A program made the position numbers and the translations under genes. The notes under the pieces are model-generated. The model did not search any database and had not been told where the DNA came from. It worked only from the letters and a program-made list of their open reading frames with translations. From NCBI RefSeq assembly GCF_004379255.2, contig NC_056045.1:9513593-9577592 (forward strand): DNA of 64,000 nucleotides, written 5' to 3'. Numbering within the stretch: the first letter of the stretch is position 1; each line of letters opens with the position of its first letter. This stretch comes from Salvia splendens (taxonomy: Eukaryota > Streptophyta > Magnoliopsida > Lamiales > Lamiaceae). This document shows positions 11,540 through 22,721 of this stretch, one piece after another.

Positions 11540-13070
11540 ATAAACACGGATTTTTGACATACTTGCAGGTTTTAGAGGGTAATTTTTTCTGAATTTGATC
11601 GCATTTCGTCTATTATTGGGCGTGTTTATATCTACTTCTCTATTATGTTGGTATTTGGACCATTGTGTAAAGAATGTTTAGAAAAATGTACTTCATAAAA
11701 TATGTGGATGTGCATCAGCCTTGATTCGAGACAATTTTGCTGGCGATTTTGAAGTCCAATCAGCCACTAATGCATATCGTTCTCTTCATTTTTGAAAGAG
11801 CTTCGGAAGAGAAAGTTATAGCCGTTTTACAAAAACTATGTTGTGCAGAAGCAAAACCGGCGACCGGCCAGGTTTCGCATGCAAACGAACCCAACGACCC
11901 ACCGGGATCGTCCTCCTCATTTACGCGCTGAAATTGAACTTCAGGTATATAAATACCTAGGTAACGCCTCCCAACTCACCTTTTCATGGCCCCACACTCC
12001 AAAACTCAGTTTTTCTCCTTGGAATAAGAAAAGAACGAACGGAGGACGACAATTCATCGAAAGATCGAAGATGAGGCTTCCAATCCGCTCAATCGAGTTC
12101 CAGGAGTTCATATTTTTAATTTGCTTCCGTTTGAACAATGTTATTGAATATTTTCTTGAATATTTATTTGAATTTTGTTATGAACATGTGTGGCTAATTC
12201 CTCCGTAGAATTTTATGGAGAAAGATACAATGATTTTTCTGATTAATTGATTTCCTTTTTCTATGTCGGGATGATCTTCCAATCACAGATGATTCGATGT
12301 AGGTGAACCAAATATTGAATAGAATCGAAATTCTTTGATTCTTTTCAACTTTGGTAATTTTACTCTAGTTCTTAAAGATCCATAAAGTTACAGCTATTCG
12401 ATGTCAATATTAAAGGGATTTGTTGAAAAGGTGCCTAACCTTTAGTGCATTTGTGTTGAAATGAAGAAATCAATTACATGGGCTTGAAATTAACTGAGCC
12501 TTATTGGGTATAACGAAGTATTTAGGGCTTCAAATTAACATTGACTTTAAACTGTTTTTCAGAATTTATTGGACTTAGACCCTTTAATAATTCACTGCAT
12601 TTCGATATCAATAATATAGTAACAATTATCTTTTATCGTCTTTTACTTTTGTGCTATTTACTTTTCTTGTCTTTGTTCATAGGTTGCTCGACGGAATTCC
12701 TTCAGCGAACAGTTCTCTTTTTATCCGGTGAATTCTCGCTCCAATCTTCAGATACTCGTATCACTCTTCGCACGTTATATTCTAATATGCATACACTTTA
12801 TTCTCTATAATTGTGGTATATATTAATGATTTATTTTCGTCAGTGAATTATAAAGTTGTAATGCTATTTCATCATGAAATGTCGTCGATAAATTATAAAG
12901 TTGTAATGCTATCATCATCAAACATTGTCGATAAATTATAAAGTTGTAATGCTCTATCGTCATGAAATATCGTCTGTAAATTATAAAATTGTAATGTTAT
13001 CGTCATACAACATCGTCGGTGAATTATAAAGTTGTAATGCTATCGTCATGAAACTCAGACCTTCAACCTT
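11540..13070 (+). repeat. Possible solo LTR (TATA box, leader-like region)
   Basis: The segment has a TATAAATACC box at about 11947-11956, followed by GC-richer leader-like sequence and then 'ATGAACATGTGTGGCTAATTCCTCC' style AT-rich DNA reminiscent of plant LTR U5/leader regions. The ORF at 11843-12208 spans this but has no recognisable domain. No paired LTR or target duplication was found, so the LTR idea is inference. The segment ends in a tandem array (next entry). Confidence 0.3.
12839..13056. repeat. 44-bp tandem repeat, about five copies
   Basis: The core GAATTATAAAGTTGTAATGC recurs at about 12845, 12890, 12934, 12978 and 13021, a period of 43-45 bp. The variable spacer carries ATCGTCATGAAATATCGTC-like words. 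The copies are diverged by a few bases each and are noncoding. Confidence 0.9.
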
Positions 13071-13606
13071 TTGTGTTCAATACACAACTCCAGATGACAA
13101 ATTATTTCGAAAGTGTTGAAAATTGCAACTAATGGATTCGAAATATATGATGTATCAAATAAATGCATGGAAAACAACGTCAATAATTTGTCATTTGATT
13201 TTGAAGATGCTGAAAATAAAGTGCTTTTATAACAAAATCTTGCCATTTAATTAAAGATTAGTGGAGAAAAACTGGAAAAAAGAAATAATTTCGTATCGTT
13301 CCTTTCTTGACTTATAATGCATTATATCACAGTGATACACCAAAAGTTAATGTTTCGTTCTAATTTATTCATGAAAAGGAATATGGACTTCACGTGTGAC
13401 CTTAATTTCTGGAAGTTGATTAACTTTCTTTTGTGTGCATTCGATTTAATTATTTTATTTCATCATTTTTTCCCTTTTCCTTTCTCTCTTTTCTTATTTA
13501 ATAATTTTTGTAGCTCGAGTTAAAGTGTTGCAATCTATGATCAAATCGGTTGGATTATAAAGCGGGAGAGAAAAAAATAAATTCATCTCAAAGATATTAT
13601 AATTAT
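13057..13606. other. AT-rich spacer
   Basis: I see no gene or repeat with defined ends. The short ORFs are hydrophobic or low-complexity. Confidence 0.5.
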
Positions 13607-15395
13607 TAAAATAGGAGTGCGTTAGGGTGACATCACTTTTAAAGTGACAACGTGATAACAAGTAACATGCAGTCTGCAATACGTATGCAGGCAAAATATG
13701 ATACATAGCAAGCAATTCAGCATATGGTTCCAAGCAATATGAGATACAAGTCAGAGCACTATCGTGACACCATAGTTAAAATGACAACCTAGACAAGCAA
13801 TTTGCGGTACGTAGGGAAGCAATCTGTGACACATAGGCAAACAACTCGGCATTTTCAAGCAATATGTGATACGAAATCAAAGATAATTAAGCAATCTACG
13901 ATACACAGACAAACAAGCTTGCCACGTTACAAGCTAAGATTGAATCTGCTCCTAAATCTAAGGTTCTCATATTAATGATACATTATCATTCTAAAAGTGA
14001 TTGTCATCTTAATATAATATTATTAAAATATTTATAATATCATTATTAATTCACAAGTACGCCTATATTAGGATGTAATAGATGATACGAATTGATAATG
14101 ATAATTACAAAATGGTAATTTTGAAACAATAAAGTACTCTACTTGGTTTAGTTGGCATTAATATTTCTTTATATTCGCTTATCTAACAATTAGTACATAT
14201 TTTGTGTTACTTATGACCTCAGAAATTATCCTACTACATAAACCTCTATTTTATACTATCAAAGAAAAGGTGAATTAGCAAAGCTCAACATTTCCCAGAT
14301 TTTGAGGGAGACCACGTGAAGTAGTGGCTAATTAAAATCTAATTTAGTCCACCCAGAGCACTAGTGACAATAGCTTATCTTAGTCTTGATTATTTTTGTT
14401 CTTTTGTTTACAAAAGATAATAATATCAGAATCCCACATCAACCGTGTTACTAAATTACTAAAAATGTTCTAACATCTCAAAATAATAATTATCTTTGAA
14501 TATAGAAGCAACAAACTAGGCCGTTGATTCACTTGTTATTAAATTTTTCAGTGCATATATAGTTTTATCAAGTAATTCTCATAATTGGGATGCGATTAAC
14601 AGATTAATTCAAGTAATAGACATGCCAGCCGAATTCAAAACCACTAGATTAATTTCTTGTAAACCGCCAATTTTGAATTTCCTTATTCGAATTAGAGCTT
14701 CACGAATCCAATATTAAGTTTAATTATTTAGTATAACTACACACTTCGTGAGTATATATATTTGTAAAAAGCTAGTAGTACTAATATTTACTGAAAATGG
14801 AAAAAGTATAACGGAGGAATAATTGTATTGAAACATTCGTTTTTTATACTATATAGAATTGAATTTGGAATTTTGGACCATTGATTTTTACACGATCTAC
14901 AGTAGCTATCAAAAGAGTACATTGTAATATACAAGATTATATAAAATATATTCCCATAGGGTTTGTAATATACAAGATTATATAAAATATATTCCCAAAG
15001 GGTTATATTAAGATGACAACCACTTTTAAAATGACAATATACCACTAATAAGAACCCTTAGATTTAGAAGCACATTCAATCTTAGATTGTCACGTGGCAG
15101 ACTTGCTTGCTTATGTATCGTAGATTACTTGGTTATTTTTTATTTCTAACACATATATTGCTTGTAACCATATGCTGAGGTGTTTGCCTATGTATCCAGA
15201 TAGCCTGTCTAGGTTGTCATTTTAACTATGGTGTCACGATAGTGCTCTGATTTCGTATCTCATATTGCATGGAACCATATACCGAATTGTTTGCCTATGT
15301 ATCACATATTGCTTGTATATGTATTGTAGATTGCATGTTAGTTGTTGTCACGTTGTCACTTTAAGAGTAGTGTCACCTTAACGCACCCCTATTTC
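13607..15395. mobile_element. Long-TIR non-autonomous DNA transposon
   Basis: The left arm (about 13607-14022) and right arm (about 15002-15395) are imperfect inverted repeats of some 400 bp. They share GTGCGTTAGGGTGACA / GTGCGTTAAGGTGACA, AAAGTGACAACGTGA, GAGCACTATCGTGACACCAT, AAATCTAAGG and GATTGTCATCTTAATATAA, each in inverted order. The middle is AT-rich and noncoding, with a local direct duplication. Long TIRs without a transposase fit a Mutator-like or foldback element. The target duplication could not be defined. Confidence 0.8.
14921..15002. repeat. Direct duplication of about 40 bp inside the long-TIR element
   Basis: The segment starting TGTAATATACAAGATTATAT and ending ATATTCCCA(T/A)A occurs twice back to back (starts near 14921 and 14965). 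Confidence 0.85.
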
Positions 15396-15848
15396 CATAA
15401 CAACAATTAATGATACATGATTATGTAGTATAACTACTGGAAATATAGTCTCTAACTGATTACTACTGATGCATGTTAAACGTATATATGAATATGATAC
15501 CTGTAGCTATTTTAGCAGCAGCTATTTTTTATTAATTCGACTTTTATTTTTCTTTCAACTACACCTCTCTCTACATTTTTCATATAAACAAAAAATAAAT
15601 GAAAATGTAGAAGTAATAAAAAAATAGTTAGAGAGCTAAAACATACTATTGCAAGCGGAGAGAAGCACAAAAGTTAAATCCATGAAGTGGATCAACAAGA
15701 TATATAAAGGTATGAGACTAATGGACTAGACTTTGGGACTCCATTATTTTGACACAAACTGACGCAGTTCCATTTGAAAGGACACCGATGCTAAAAAAAT
15801 CAATTATGTCGGAGTGACTTGAAATTCGCCCTAGTTTGTGAAATCAGC
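15396..15848. other. AT-rich spacer
   Basis: No coding region or repeat with clear ends is seen between the long-TIR element and the Harbinger element. Confidence 0.5.
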
Positions 15849-15851
15849 TAA

Positions 15852-17780
15852 GGGCATCAGTAACCCCGTCCCCATTTCCGGCCCCAAGTCCCCTCCACGT
15901 CATCATTCCTCTACAGTTGCGGCCCAGGCCACAACTGCTGTAACCCTGCAGGTTGCGGCCCGGGCCGCAACTAATAAATGACACTATTCACAACTCCAAC
16001 CTATTTTGAAAGTAAAATAAAAAACGCTGTAAATTTATAACACGGAAAATTTAATTTCATCGAATACTGCAAAATTACAACATATAAATTTTCAAACTGA
16101 AAATAAAATACATGAAAACATAACGTCAATGCTGGAAAACGTTGTTGCGAGTCCAAATTTCTTCGATTAGATCGGCTTGGAGGCGAGTGTGTTGTTCCTC
16201 TTGGCGCATCGCAGCTGAACGAGCCATGACATTGCGGATGTCGTGAGGAAGGCCCTGCACGGGCGGCTCGGTGACAACGTAGTTACTCCCGGTGCTGGCG
16301 AGCGGATCGTCGCTCCACAAAGTGACGTTATCTTGTTCGTCCTCAACGATCATGTTATGCATTATGATACATGCATACATTGTGTCGGCGATGTTTGACC
16401 GCTGCCAACCACGGGCCGCTCCCTTCACGATAGCCCACCGCGCTTGGAGGACTCCGAATGCACGCTCGACATCTTTCCGAGCCGCCTCTTGCCTTTGGGC
16501 AAACATTGCCCTCCGATCGGTTGTCGGAGCTGTGATAGTCTTCACGAACACGGGCCATCGAGGGTAGATCCCGTCTGCCAGATAGTACCCCATACTATAC
16601 CGACGGTGGTTGGCCGTGAACTCTACGTTCGGTGCTCGCCCAGCACACAAGTCGTTGAACAATGGAGACTCGTTCAACACATTGAGGTCGTTGTTGGACC
16701 CCGCGACACCAAAGTAGGCATGCCAGATCCACAATCTGCAATCGGCAACGACCTCCAACACAATCGTGGGATGTGTGCCCTTGTGCCCGCTAGTGTATTG
16801 TCCTCTCCAAGCCGTTGGACAATTCTTCCACTGCCAGTGCATACAGTCGATGCTTCCAAGCATCCCCGGGAAGCCGTGGGCCCGCTCGTGCATGTCGACC
16901 AACTTGCTAACGTCGTCGGTCGTTGGCTTTCTCAAGTACGTATCCTTGAATGCTTCGACGACTGCCCGACAGAATCTAGCGAGGGACTCCCGTCCAGTAG
17001 GCTCGCTTACATGGAGATACTCATCGAACATATCTGATGTAGTTCCGTAAGCGAGTTGACGAATGGCAGACGTGCATTTCTGCAACGTCGATATACTTTC
17101 CCGGCCCACAGCATCGGTAGTTTGGCAGAAATACGGGTCACGAGCTACAACGGCGTTGACAATGCGTATGAACAAAGGCCTCCGCATCCGGAACCGGCGA
17201 CGGAACATCTGATCACTCCATCGCGGATCTCTAGAGAAATAATCCGTGAAAAGCCGCAAGGCAGCTTGTTCACGGTCTCGGTGAATATACATCCGGGTAC
17301 GTGGTACCCGGGTTCGTTGTTCGTTCCGAGCTTGAATAGCAGCTTGGAAGCGTTCAACTTCGTTGTTCATTTCTTCTTGGATTGCCGGTACCGCCTCTCC
17401 TAACACTCGGGTCAATTGATCTTCGAATATTCTTTGACGAGGAGGCATTTTTTTCGAATTTTAGGAAGAGATTTGAAGTTGAATGTGAAGTTGAATGTGT
17501 ATGAAAATAGTGTAGTATTTATAGAAAAAAATTTCGAATTTAAAATAAAAAAATAATAATATTTGGTTGCGGCCCGGCCCGTCACCGTGCAATGCTGGGC
17601 CGGGACGCGAAACTTGCGGCCCGTCTCCGTGCAACCCCGTCCCGGGCCGGGACGCGGGACGCTCCCCAGGCCGGTCACGCGTCACCGGGACGGTCCTGAG
17701 CCGTGCCGCACTTCCGTGTAATGCATGGGACGGGCCGGGACTCGCAATTTGCGGCCCGGCCCCAAGCGTTACGCATGCTC
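15852..17780 (-). mobile_element. PIF/Harbinger transposon carrying transposase only
   Basis: The left end GGGCATCAGTAACCC and the inverted right end GAGCATGCGTAACGC form TIRs, flanked by a perfect TAA duplication (15849-15851 and 17781-17783), the TWA signature of Harbinger. The subterminal DNA is rich in GGCCCGG words. The 1.93-kb element contains one intact gene, the transposase on the minus strand. The Myb-like ORF1 that full PIF elements also carry is absent, so the copy would need that protein from elsewhere. Confidence 0.9.
16126..17448 (-). CDS. PIF/Harbinger transposase (HARBI1-like DDE nuclease)
   Basis: An uninterrupted 440-residue protein. It has a charged N-terminus, a helical region (about residues 60-110, YFSRDPRWSDQMFRRRF) matching the family's DNA-binding segment, and then the DDE_4 nuclease core. 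The likely catalytic residues are D201 in GSIDCMHWQW, D254 in GSNNDLNVLN and E328 in KDVERAFGVL. The HNMIVEDE motif and a C-terminal LQADLIEEIW tail are typical of plant copies. The protein cuts and joins the TIR ends at TWA sites (family knowledge). The ATG at 17448 is the first in frame. The same C-terminal tail survives in the two deleted copies near 41.1 and 58.4 kb. The intact frame suggests recent activity, but expression cannot be judged. Confidence 0.93.
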   Translation of the reverse strand: MPPRQRIFEDQLTRVLGEAVPAIQEEMNNEVERFQAAIQARNEQRTRVPRTRMYIHRDREQAALRLFTDYFSRDPRWSDQMFRRRFRMRRPLFIRIVNAVVARDPYFCQTTDAVGRESISTLQKCTSAIRQLAYGTTSDMFDEYLHVSEPTGRESLARFCRAVVEAFKDTYLRKPTTDDVSKLVDMHERAHGFPGMLGSIDCMHWQWKNCPTAWRGQYTSGHKGTHPTIVLEVVADCRLWIWHAYFGVAGSNNDLNVLNESPLFNDLCAGRAPNVEFTANHRRYSMGYYLADGIYPRWPVFVKTITAPTTDRRAMFAQRQEAARKDVERAFGVLQARWAIVKGAARGWQRSNIADTMYACIIMHNMIVEDEQDNVTLWSDDPLASTGSNYVVTEPPVQGLPHDIRNVMARSAAMRQEEQHTRLQADLIEEIWTRNNVFQH

Positions 17781-17783
17781 TAA

Positions 17784-18094
17784 GGATCCAAAGTCATTGA
17801 TATGCTACAGTGTACGGTGGAATTTGGATATTGAACATTAGTTAAGTATTTTTATTATTTTTTCGGTGTTATTTCTAATTTATGTAATTTTATTTTATTT
17901 CTTTTTTAGTTAATATGGTTTTCAAAATACTTATTATTTATTAATAGTGGGTTTAATTATTTTGTATTTTTTTATTATTAGTAATAAATTTTGAATTCAA
18001 GAAATTACCTATAGATTATTTTTTTATCAGTTGAATTATTCTTGTGCACGTTTGCATACGTAATGAACTTCCCCTCCCAAGTATGGGAAGTCAC
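17784..18094. other. Short AT-rich spacer
   Basis: Lies between two Harbinger-type insertions. Nothing else is seen. Confidence 0.5.
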
Positions 18095-18097
18095 TAA

Positions 18098-18851
18098 GGG
18101 CATCTCCAACAATACCCCCAAAACGCAATTTTGCAGTGAAAAACACCTCCAATCATACCCAAAACTCATCCCAAATCGTCATTTTTTTGCGTTTTTGAAC
18201 AGTGCTACCCCAAAGATGGAGTAGCACTGTAGCGATCGCAAATTCACTTTTCCAATTTCTGGAAATTGCAATTTAATCCTTTCTTGTTCATCTATTTTCG
18301 AATAAAGCAAAGAGAGTTACCATATTTATGGAGAATTTGGCGGAACCAGTGAAGGAAGAAATTTGCCGACGCAAAGAAAGAAAAACGAAAAAGAGAGATG
18401 AAGAAGACCAAGTCTCACGTTATTTTGGGGTTTAATTTAGTACTCCTATTTTTAATTGTATCTAATTAAGTAAATAAACTAAATATAGGTATGCATAAAT
18501 GAATTAACTAGAGATCTCCTTTAGGTTTTGGGCGATATAACTAATTAGTTAAAATTCATTTTATATAAATTTTTTATCATTTGTAAGATTGTACTCTAAA
18601 TATAATAAGTATATAAGTAAATAAACTAAATATATATGAAATTTGGAATATAAATTATTGATAAAGTGTTGTGGGGTTAATGTGTAATTTAAATAAATAT
18701 GTAGGTAAGATTGAAAAAGTAAAAAAATAGGTGAATATGGAATATTCTTTTGGGTTTGGGTTTTGTGTAAATGGTTGGAGTAGAATTACTGTTTGATGTG
18801 ACAGAACTGGAAAAATTGGTTTGAATTTGGTGTAAATGGTTGGAGATTGCC
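18098..18851. mobile_element. Harbinger-type non-autonomous element (754 bp)
   Basis: The left end GGGCATCTCCAAC and the right end GTTGGAGATTGCC are inverted, with TAA on both sides (18095-18097 and 18852-18854). The right subterminal part repeats a GGTGTAAATGGTTGGAG-like word. No ORF of note, so this is a non-autonomous derivative. Confidence 0.8.
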
Positions 18852-19335
18852 TAATATATGATGTGAACCATCGATACCAATATACTGGTATTCTATCCAT
18901 CTCTGAAAAGTGTCAATATTTGATTTCATGTGGATATTAATGTATAATTGATAAAGTAAAAGGAGTAAGTAGGGTTAGTAAAAAATGGTATGAACTTCAT
19001 TAGTAATATAGTATAATGGTATAAATTATAAATAAAATGACGTCTAAAGGTAATATGTTGTTTAACTATTCTAAAATTAGAAAGTTTCATATTTGGGAAT
19101 TGATCCAATACCACTGCTATCATAAAAAAGCTATTGTTACAAAAATTATGACTATTTGAGATATATCAAGTCTTCATTGCTATACCCTTTTTTATAATTT
19201 GGTTGTCAAAGAACTTTATCACCGAAACTCTTAATTTGCTAATATTTGTTTGAAACTTTGGAGCTAGGCAAGAAGAGGGTATTTCTCCCAAATACCTTAA
19301 CTACGCTTCTTTTAACTAAGCGACCTCTCAATTTA

Positions 19336-19536
19336 GGGGTGTTCGGTTGACAAGATTAAATCTCATGATTAAATATGTATCATGTTTCATTCATAAGATT
19401 GAACCATTCATCTTAATCCTAGATGGATAGTCTCATGATAATTAGTCATAGTCTCCTCCATCCAATTAAAATAATCCCACAACTTAATCATAAATGGATA
19501 GTCTCATGATATTAGTCATGACAACCGAACGCCACC
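19336..19536. mobile_element. Tourist-like MITE (about 200 bp)
   Basis: It begins GGGGTGTTCGGTTGACA and ends TGACAACCGAACGCCACC (inverted), flanked by TTA (19333-19335 and 19537-19539). The interior contains repeated ATGGATAGTCTCATGAT words in direct and inverted order and is noncoding. Confidence 0.85.
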
Positions 19537-19549
19537 TTAATGTATGTGA

Positions 19550-19650
19550 GTTGGGTTTAGCAGTAGAGCCGTAATGCTCGAGGTGAAATGTTTCCGGTTC
19601 AAGTTTTTTACTTTAGGTTCGAATTTACTGTAGCAAGACCTTTAAATTTA
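19550..19650 (+). repeat. Possible tRNA-derived SINE head
   Basis: TTTAGCAGTAGAGCC resembles a pol III A box. It is followed about 35 bp later by GGTTCAAGTTTTTT, resembling a B box. The copy looks decayed and no 3' end can be placed. Confidence 0.35.
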
Positions 19651-20327
19651 TATTCATTTGAATATTATGAAAAACCAACTCTCAGTTTCCACAAGACAAT
19701 TTGAGAACACAAACATCAAATTATTCCCTTACGATCAAAAGAAGAGTATATATAACTAAAAACTGTATGATTAAAACATAAATTTGTATGTAGTTTCACT
19801 TAATTAATTTTGTCCACAAGTTGATCTTTTGATCTTAAAAATGTTAGGAAATAAATGAAAATAATTATGCATAACAATGAGATAAATGGAAAAATTAATT
19901 ACCTAATTCAATAAGATATGTAGCTATGTTTAAGGGCTATATATGCTAAATTGGAGGTTTCACTTTATAATTTTCGTTGACAATTATAATAAAAACTGGT
20001 TATTATACACAAAAATAGCAAATCTTAATTCTATCCATAACAATAATCTCGTTGGGCATAAATATAAATTGTATGGAAATCATTGATATGGTCGTGGATC
20101 AATTCATTTCCTTTTAGGCTACATAATTAACAAAAAAAAAAGACTCTTTTGTAGTGAAGCAAAGGTTGAGGTTTGTTTAGGTTAGTCACTCTTTGATATA
20201 GTATATAATTACAGAAGAACTAATTTATTATCAATCTTTTATTTTGGATTTAGCAATCTCCTCATTTTGGTTACGCAAAGAATGAGTTATATGCTCATCT
20301 GAGGCTGAGTAGAGTATGGAATCAAGC
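19651..20327. other. AT-rich spacer
   Basis: No gene or clear repeat. Confidence 0.5.
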
Positions 20328-20335
20328 ATTATATT

Positions 20336-21320
20336 CAATGGCAGATCCAGGAACAAATTATTGTGGGGTCGAACAAGATAGTAAATATTTATTTAAAATA
20401 ATTGTTTAAATTAATTATTTTTATAAATATATTTTTTAATATAAATAATTCATGCGAGTATCGATATTCTTAAAACAACATACTCCACTTTCTTCGTCCC
20501 GTTATAAGCGAGACGCTTCTTTTGGATACAGAATTTAAGAAAAAGACGTTTATGGAGCTAACTGAAGAAAGAATAAAATATGATCTTAGATAAATACAGA
20601 ATTATGTTATATTACGTATTTTGACAAAAAAATGACATACACATAGCATAATTTTTCTGTAACATACCAAATTTTTAAAGATTTAAAAAATTGAATATGA
20701 ATAATAAGGTTGAAAATTTAAATTATAAAACTAAGAGTAGAAGAAATTAAGAAATATTTACTTTATATAAGTAGGTGGTTAATTTAGATAAATTGATTTT
20801 TATATACTGTAAAAAAAATATTACTACTACTACTATTTAACATTAATTGATAAGATAGAGAAAATATTTTTAATGGACTTCTAAGAATTAATTCAAATAA
20901 AGAAAATATTTCAAAGCCCATTTTAAAATTAGATAACATATTTAAGATATTTAATCTTTTAAACTTAGTTAAATTTATTGATGCCGGTTTATTCTATTTC
21001 ACGAGTGAATATAGGGATGAGAAAACAATAATGACATCTCCAATACCATTCCTCTTTCTCTTCGAAAACAAAAACCGCGGAAGGACTCTTCCCCTCCGAC
21101 TCCTTCATTCTCGACAACAGTCTACCCATCCGGCTGCCTCACTTCCTTCCTTTCTCTCTGATCAGTCTCCTCATCATCTCACACAGCGTGAGGACGTGAG
21201 GTGGTGGCGGAGACGTGAACGCCGTAGGGTCGGAGGCCGAAGAAAGTAGCTTTTCGGTGCACTCCGTGGCAGGTGGTGGGGTCGGCCGACCCCGCCCGAC
21301 CCCACCTGGATCCGCCAGTG
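20336..21320. mobile_element. hAT-type non-autonomous transposon, 985 bp
   Basis: The ends CAATGGCAGATCCAGG and (inverted) CACTGGCGGATCCAGG are near-identical TIRs. They are flanked by a perfect 8-bp direct repeat ATTATATT (20328-20335 and 21321-21328), the hAT target-duplication size. Just inside both ends is a GGGGTCG word. The right third is GC-rich (21031-21300) and the left part very AT-rich. No transposase; the 72-residue ORF at 21031 has no recognisable domain. Confidence 0.88.
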
Positions 21321-21328
21321 ATTATATT

Positions 21329-21980
21329 AATGCTTAATTCTCCATTAAACATTTTGGTCGAACACTTTTCTTTATGAAATCAAGATTATTTCGGGGACGA
21401 TGTGTGTTTTTTAAGTCAACGTGAGTATATAATTGGAGTGTTGTTACATACATTAAATCAAATTATAGAACTCACAAGCCATAACTATAACTAATCCTAA
21501 TGCACTGTACGTATTGAAACAAAACCACCAAATCGAACAATATTCATATAATCTAATTATATGTAATAAATCAAGTTGAAAGAAATTTTTTGTATAAATA
21601 ATAAATTGTTGAATATTACTATAATTCATAAATGTGAATAGTCATTAAAACTAGTGCAAGATATTTTATTCTTCCTTGGTCCATTATCAATTGTCTCTTA
21701 ATAGTGGACTACACGGTTTTAGTATAAAGTTAGTAAATTAGGTTAAGTATAGGGTTTAGCAAGAAAAAGTGATTGAGCCCGCCGAAATATTTTTAAATAA
21801 TTATTTTACATGTTTGACCTCCTTTATCTTCGTGATCCCATTTCCTCTGCTCCTAACTTGATCAAACCCATATTACCTAAGCCTAGTGTTAGCCTTGAGA
21901 GAGAGGAAAAAAAAACACTTGATCAAACCCATATTGAAGTGGACCAACAAGAAGAGAAGAAGACTTCTTATACAAGAAAA
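21329..21980. other. AT-rich spacer
   Basis: No gene is seen. A short direct repeat, CTTGATCAAACCCATATT, occurs at about 21859 and 21917. Confidence 0.5.
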
Positions 21981-21987
21981 TAAGCCT

Positions 21988-22235
21988 ATATGGGTAGCGC
22001 AATTGGTTTCCGAATGACAGAGTTGTAAGAATGGACAAGGATCGATTCCCCTACTGCCGTGTAGTTGCAATATCTTCAGGGCACAAGTGTGAATCCTTGG
22101 GAGGTGGGCTTCTGTCAAGACAGTGAGTTAACGTAGCGGACCACTGCATACCTTAATTAAACCTCTCTAAAAAAAATACTGTCAGGCTGGGATATGGAAC
22201 CCGTGGAGTTGGGGTTTAACCTTTTTGGAAGAAGA
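21988..22235 (+). mobile_element. tRNA-derived SINE
   Basis: GGGTAGCGCAATTGG matches a tRNA A box and GGATCGATTCCCC, about 50 bp downstream, a B box, together an internal pol III promoter. The downstream body (GGTGGGCTTCTGTCAAGAC, then GGCTGGGATATGGAACCCG and GGTTTAACC) fits plant TS/Au-type SINE bodies as I remember them. It is not a working tRNA gene, since no cloverleaf can be completed. The 3' boundary is approximate. Confidence 0.65.
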
Positions 22236-22671
22236 ATACTACTATTAAACTAGCACATTCAGATGTGTATACTAACTAACGAAATTACAGTAAAATTTTG
22301 AATGGAAGCCGGTAAGAAAAATTCTACTTTGGAAAGAATAAGTTATCGAGGGTAGACAAACTTTAATAGTATGGCCCAGACATTAATCTTTAGTGATTAA
22401 TTGAGGAAAACAATGCATTACCACATGACCTCTCTGCTGAATTTAAATTCCTCAATATTAAAAGACACAGAATGCACAAACTACGGAACACAGAATCCCG
22501 AGGAATAAAATGCCCAACTTCAGTAACTCAAATGTGAAATCACACATTTCCTTGTCACATAGTTGTAAATTAACGAATCAAATTTATAGTATTATGAATT
22601 TGACAAGATTTAGGCATAGAAGAAAGAAAGCAGAGAGATCGAGAAAAGTTGGAGGCGAAGGGAGAGACCCA
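22236..22671 (+). promoter_or_regulatory. Upstream region of the LRR receptor kinase
   Basis: This AT-rich stretch directly precedes the receptor kinase and should hold its promoter and 5' UTR. I cannot point to one decisive TATA box. A 65-codon reading frame with an ATG at 22510 runs to 22704 but looks non-conserved. Confidence 0.45.
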
Positions 22672-22704
22672 ATGCGAATGCAAAACCCCAGAAAATCATC
22701 TTGA
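22672..22704 (+). CDS. Upstream ORF (10 codons) before the receptor kinase
   Basis: ATG at 22672 opens MRMQNPRKSS and stops at 22704, 17 bases before the main ATG and out of frame with it. If the transcript starts upstream, as is likely, this uORF could reduce translation of the kinase. Whether it is conserved is unknown. Confidence 0.35.
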   Translation: MRMQNPRKSS

Positions 22705-22721
22705 TTTTGAGGCCAACCGCA

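Noticed and set aside
12541..12810. 89-residue hydrophobic ORF
   Set aside because: AT-rich composition gives many Phe/Leu codons by chance; no motif, neighbour or start context supports it.
12839..13056. Possible CRISPR-like array
   Set aside because: Repeat-spacer sizes look regular, but the spacers are themselves similar; it is a simple tandem repeat in a plant genome.
16444..17037. 197-residue plus-strand ORF opposite the transposase
   Set aside because: Antisense shadow of the conserved DDE transposase frame.
21988..22060. tRNA gene candidate
   Set aside because: A and B boxes are present but no acceptor stem or full cloverleaf can be formed; better explained as a SINE head.
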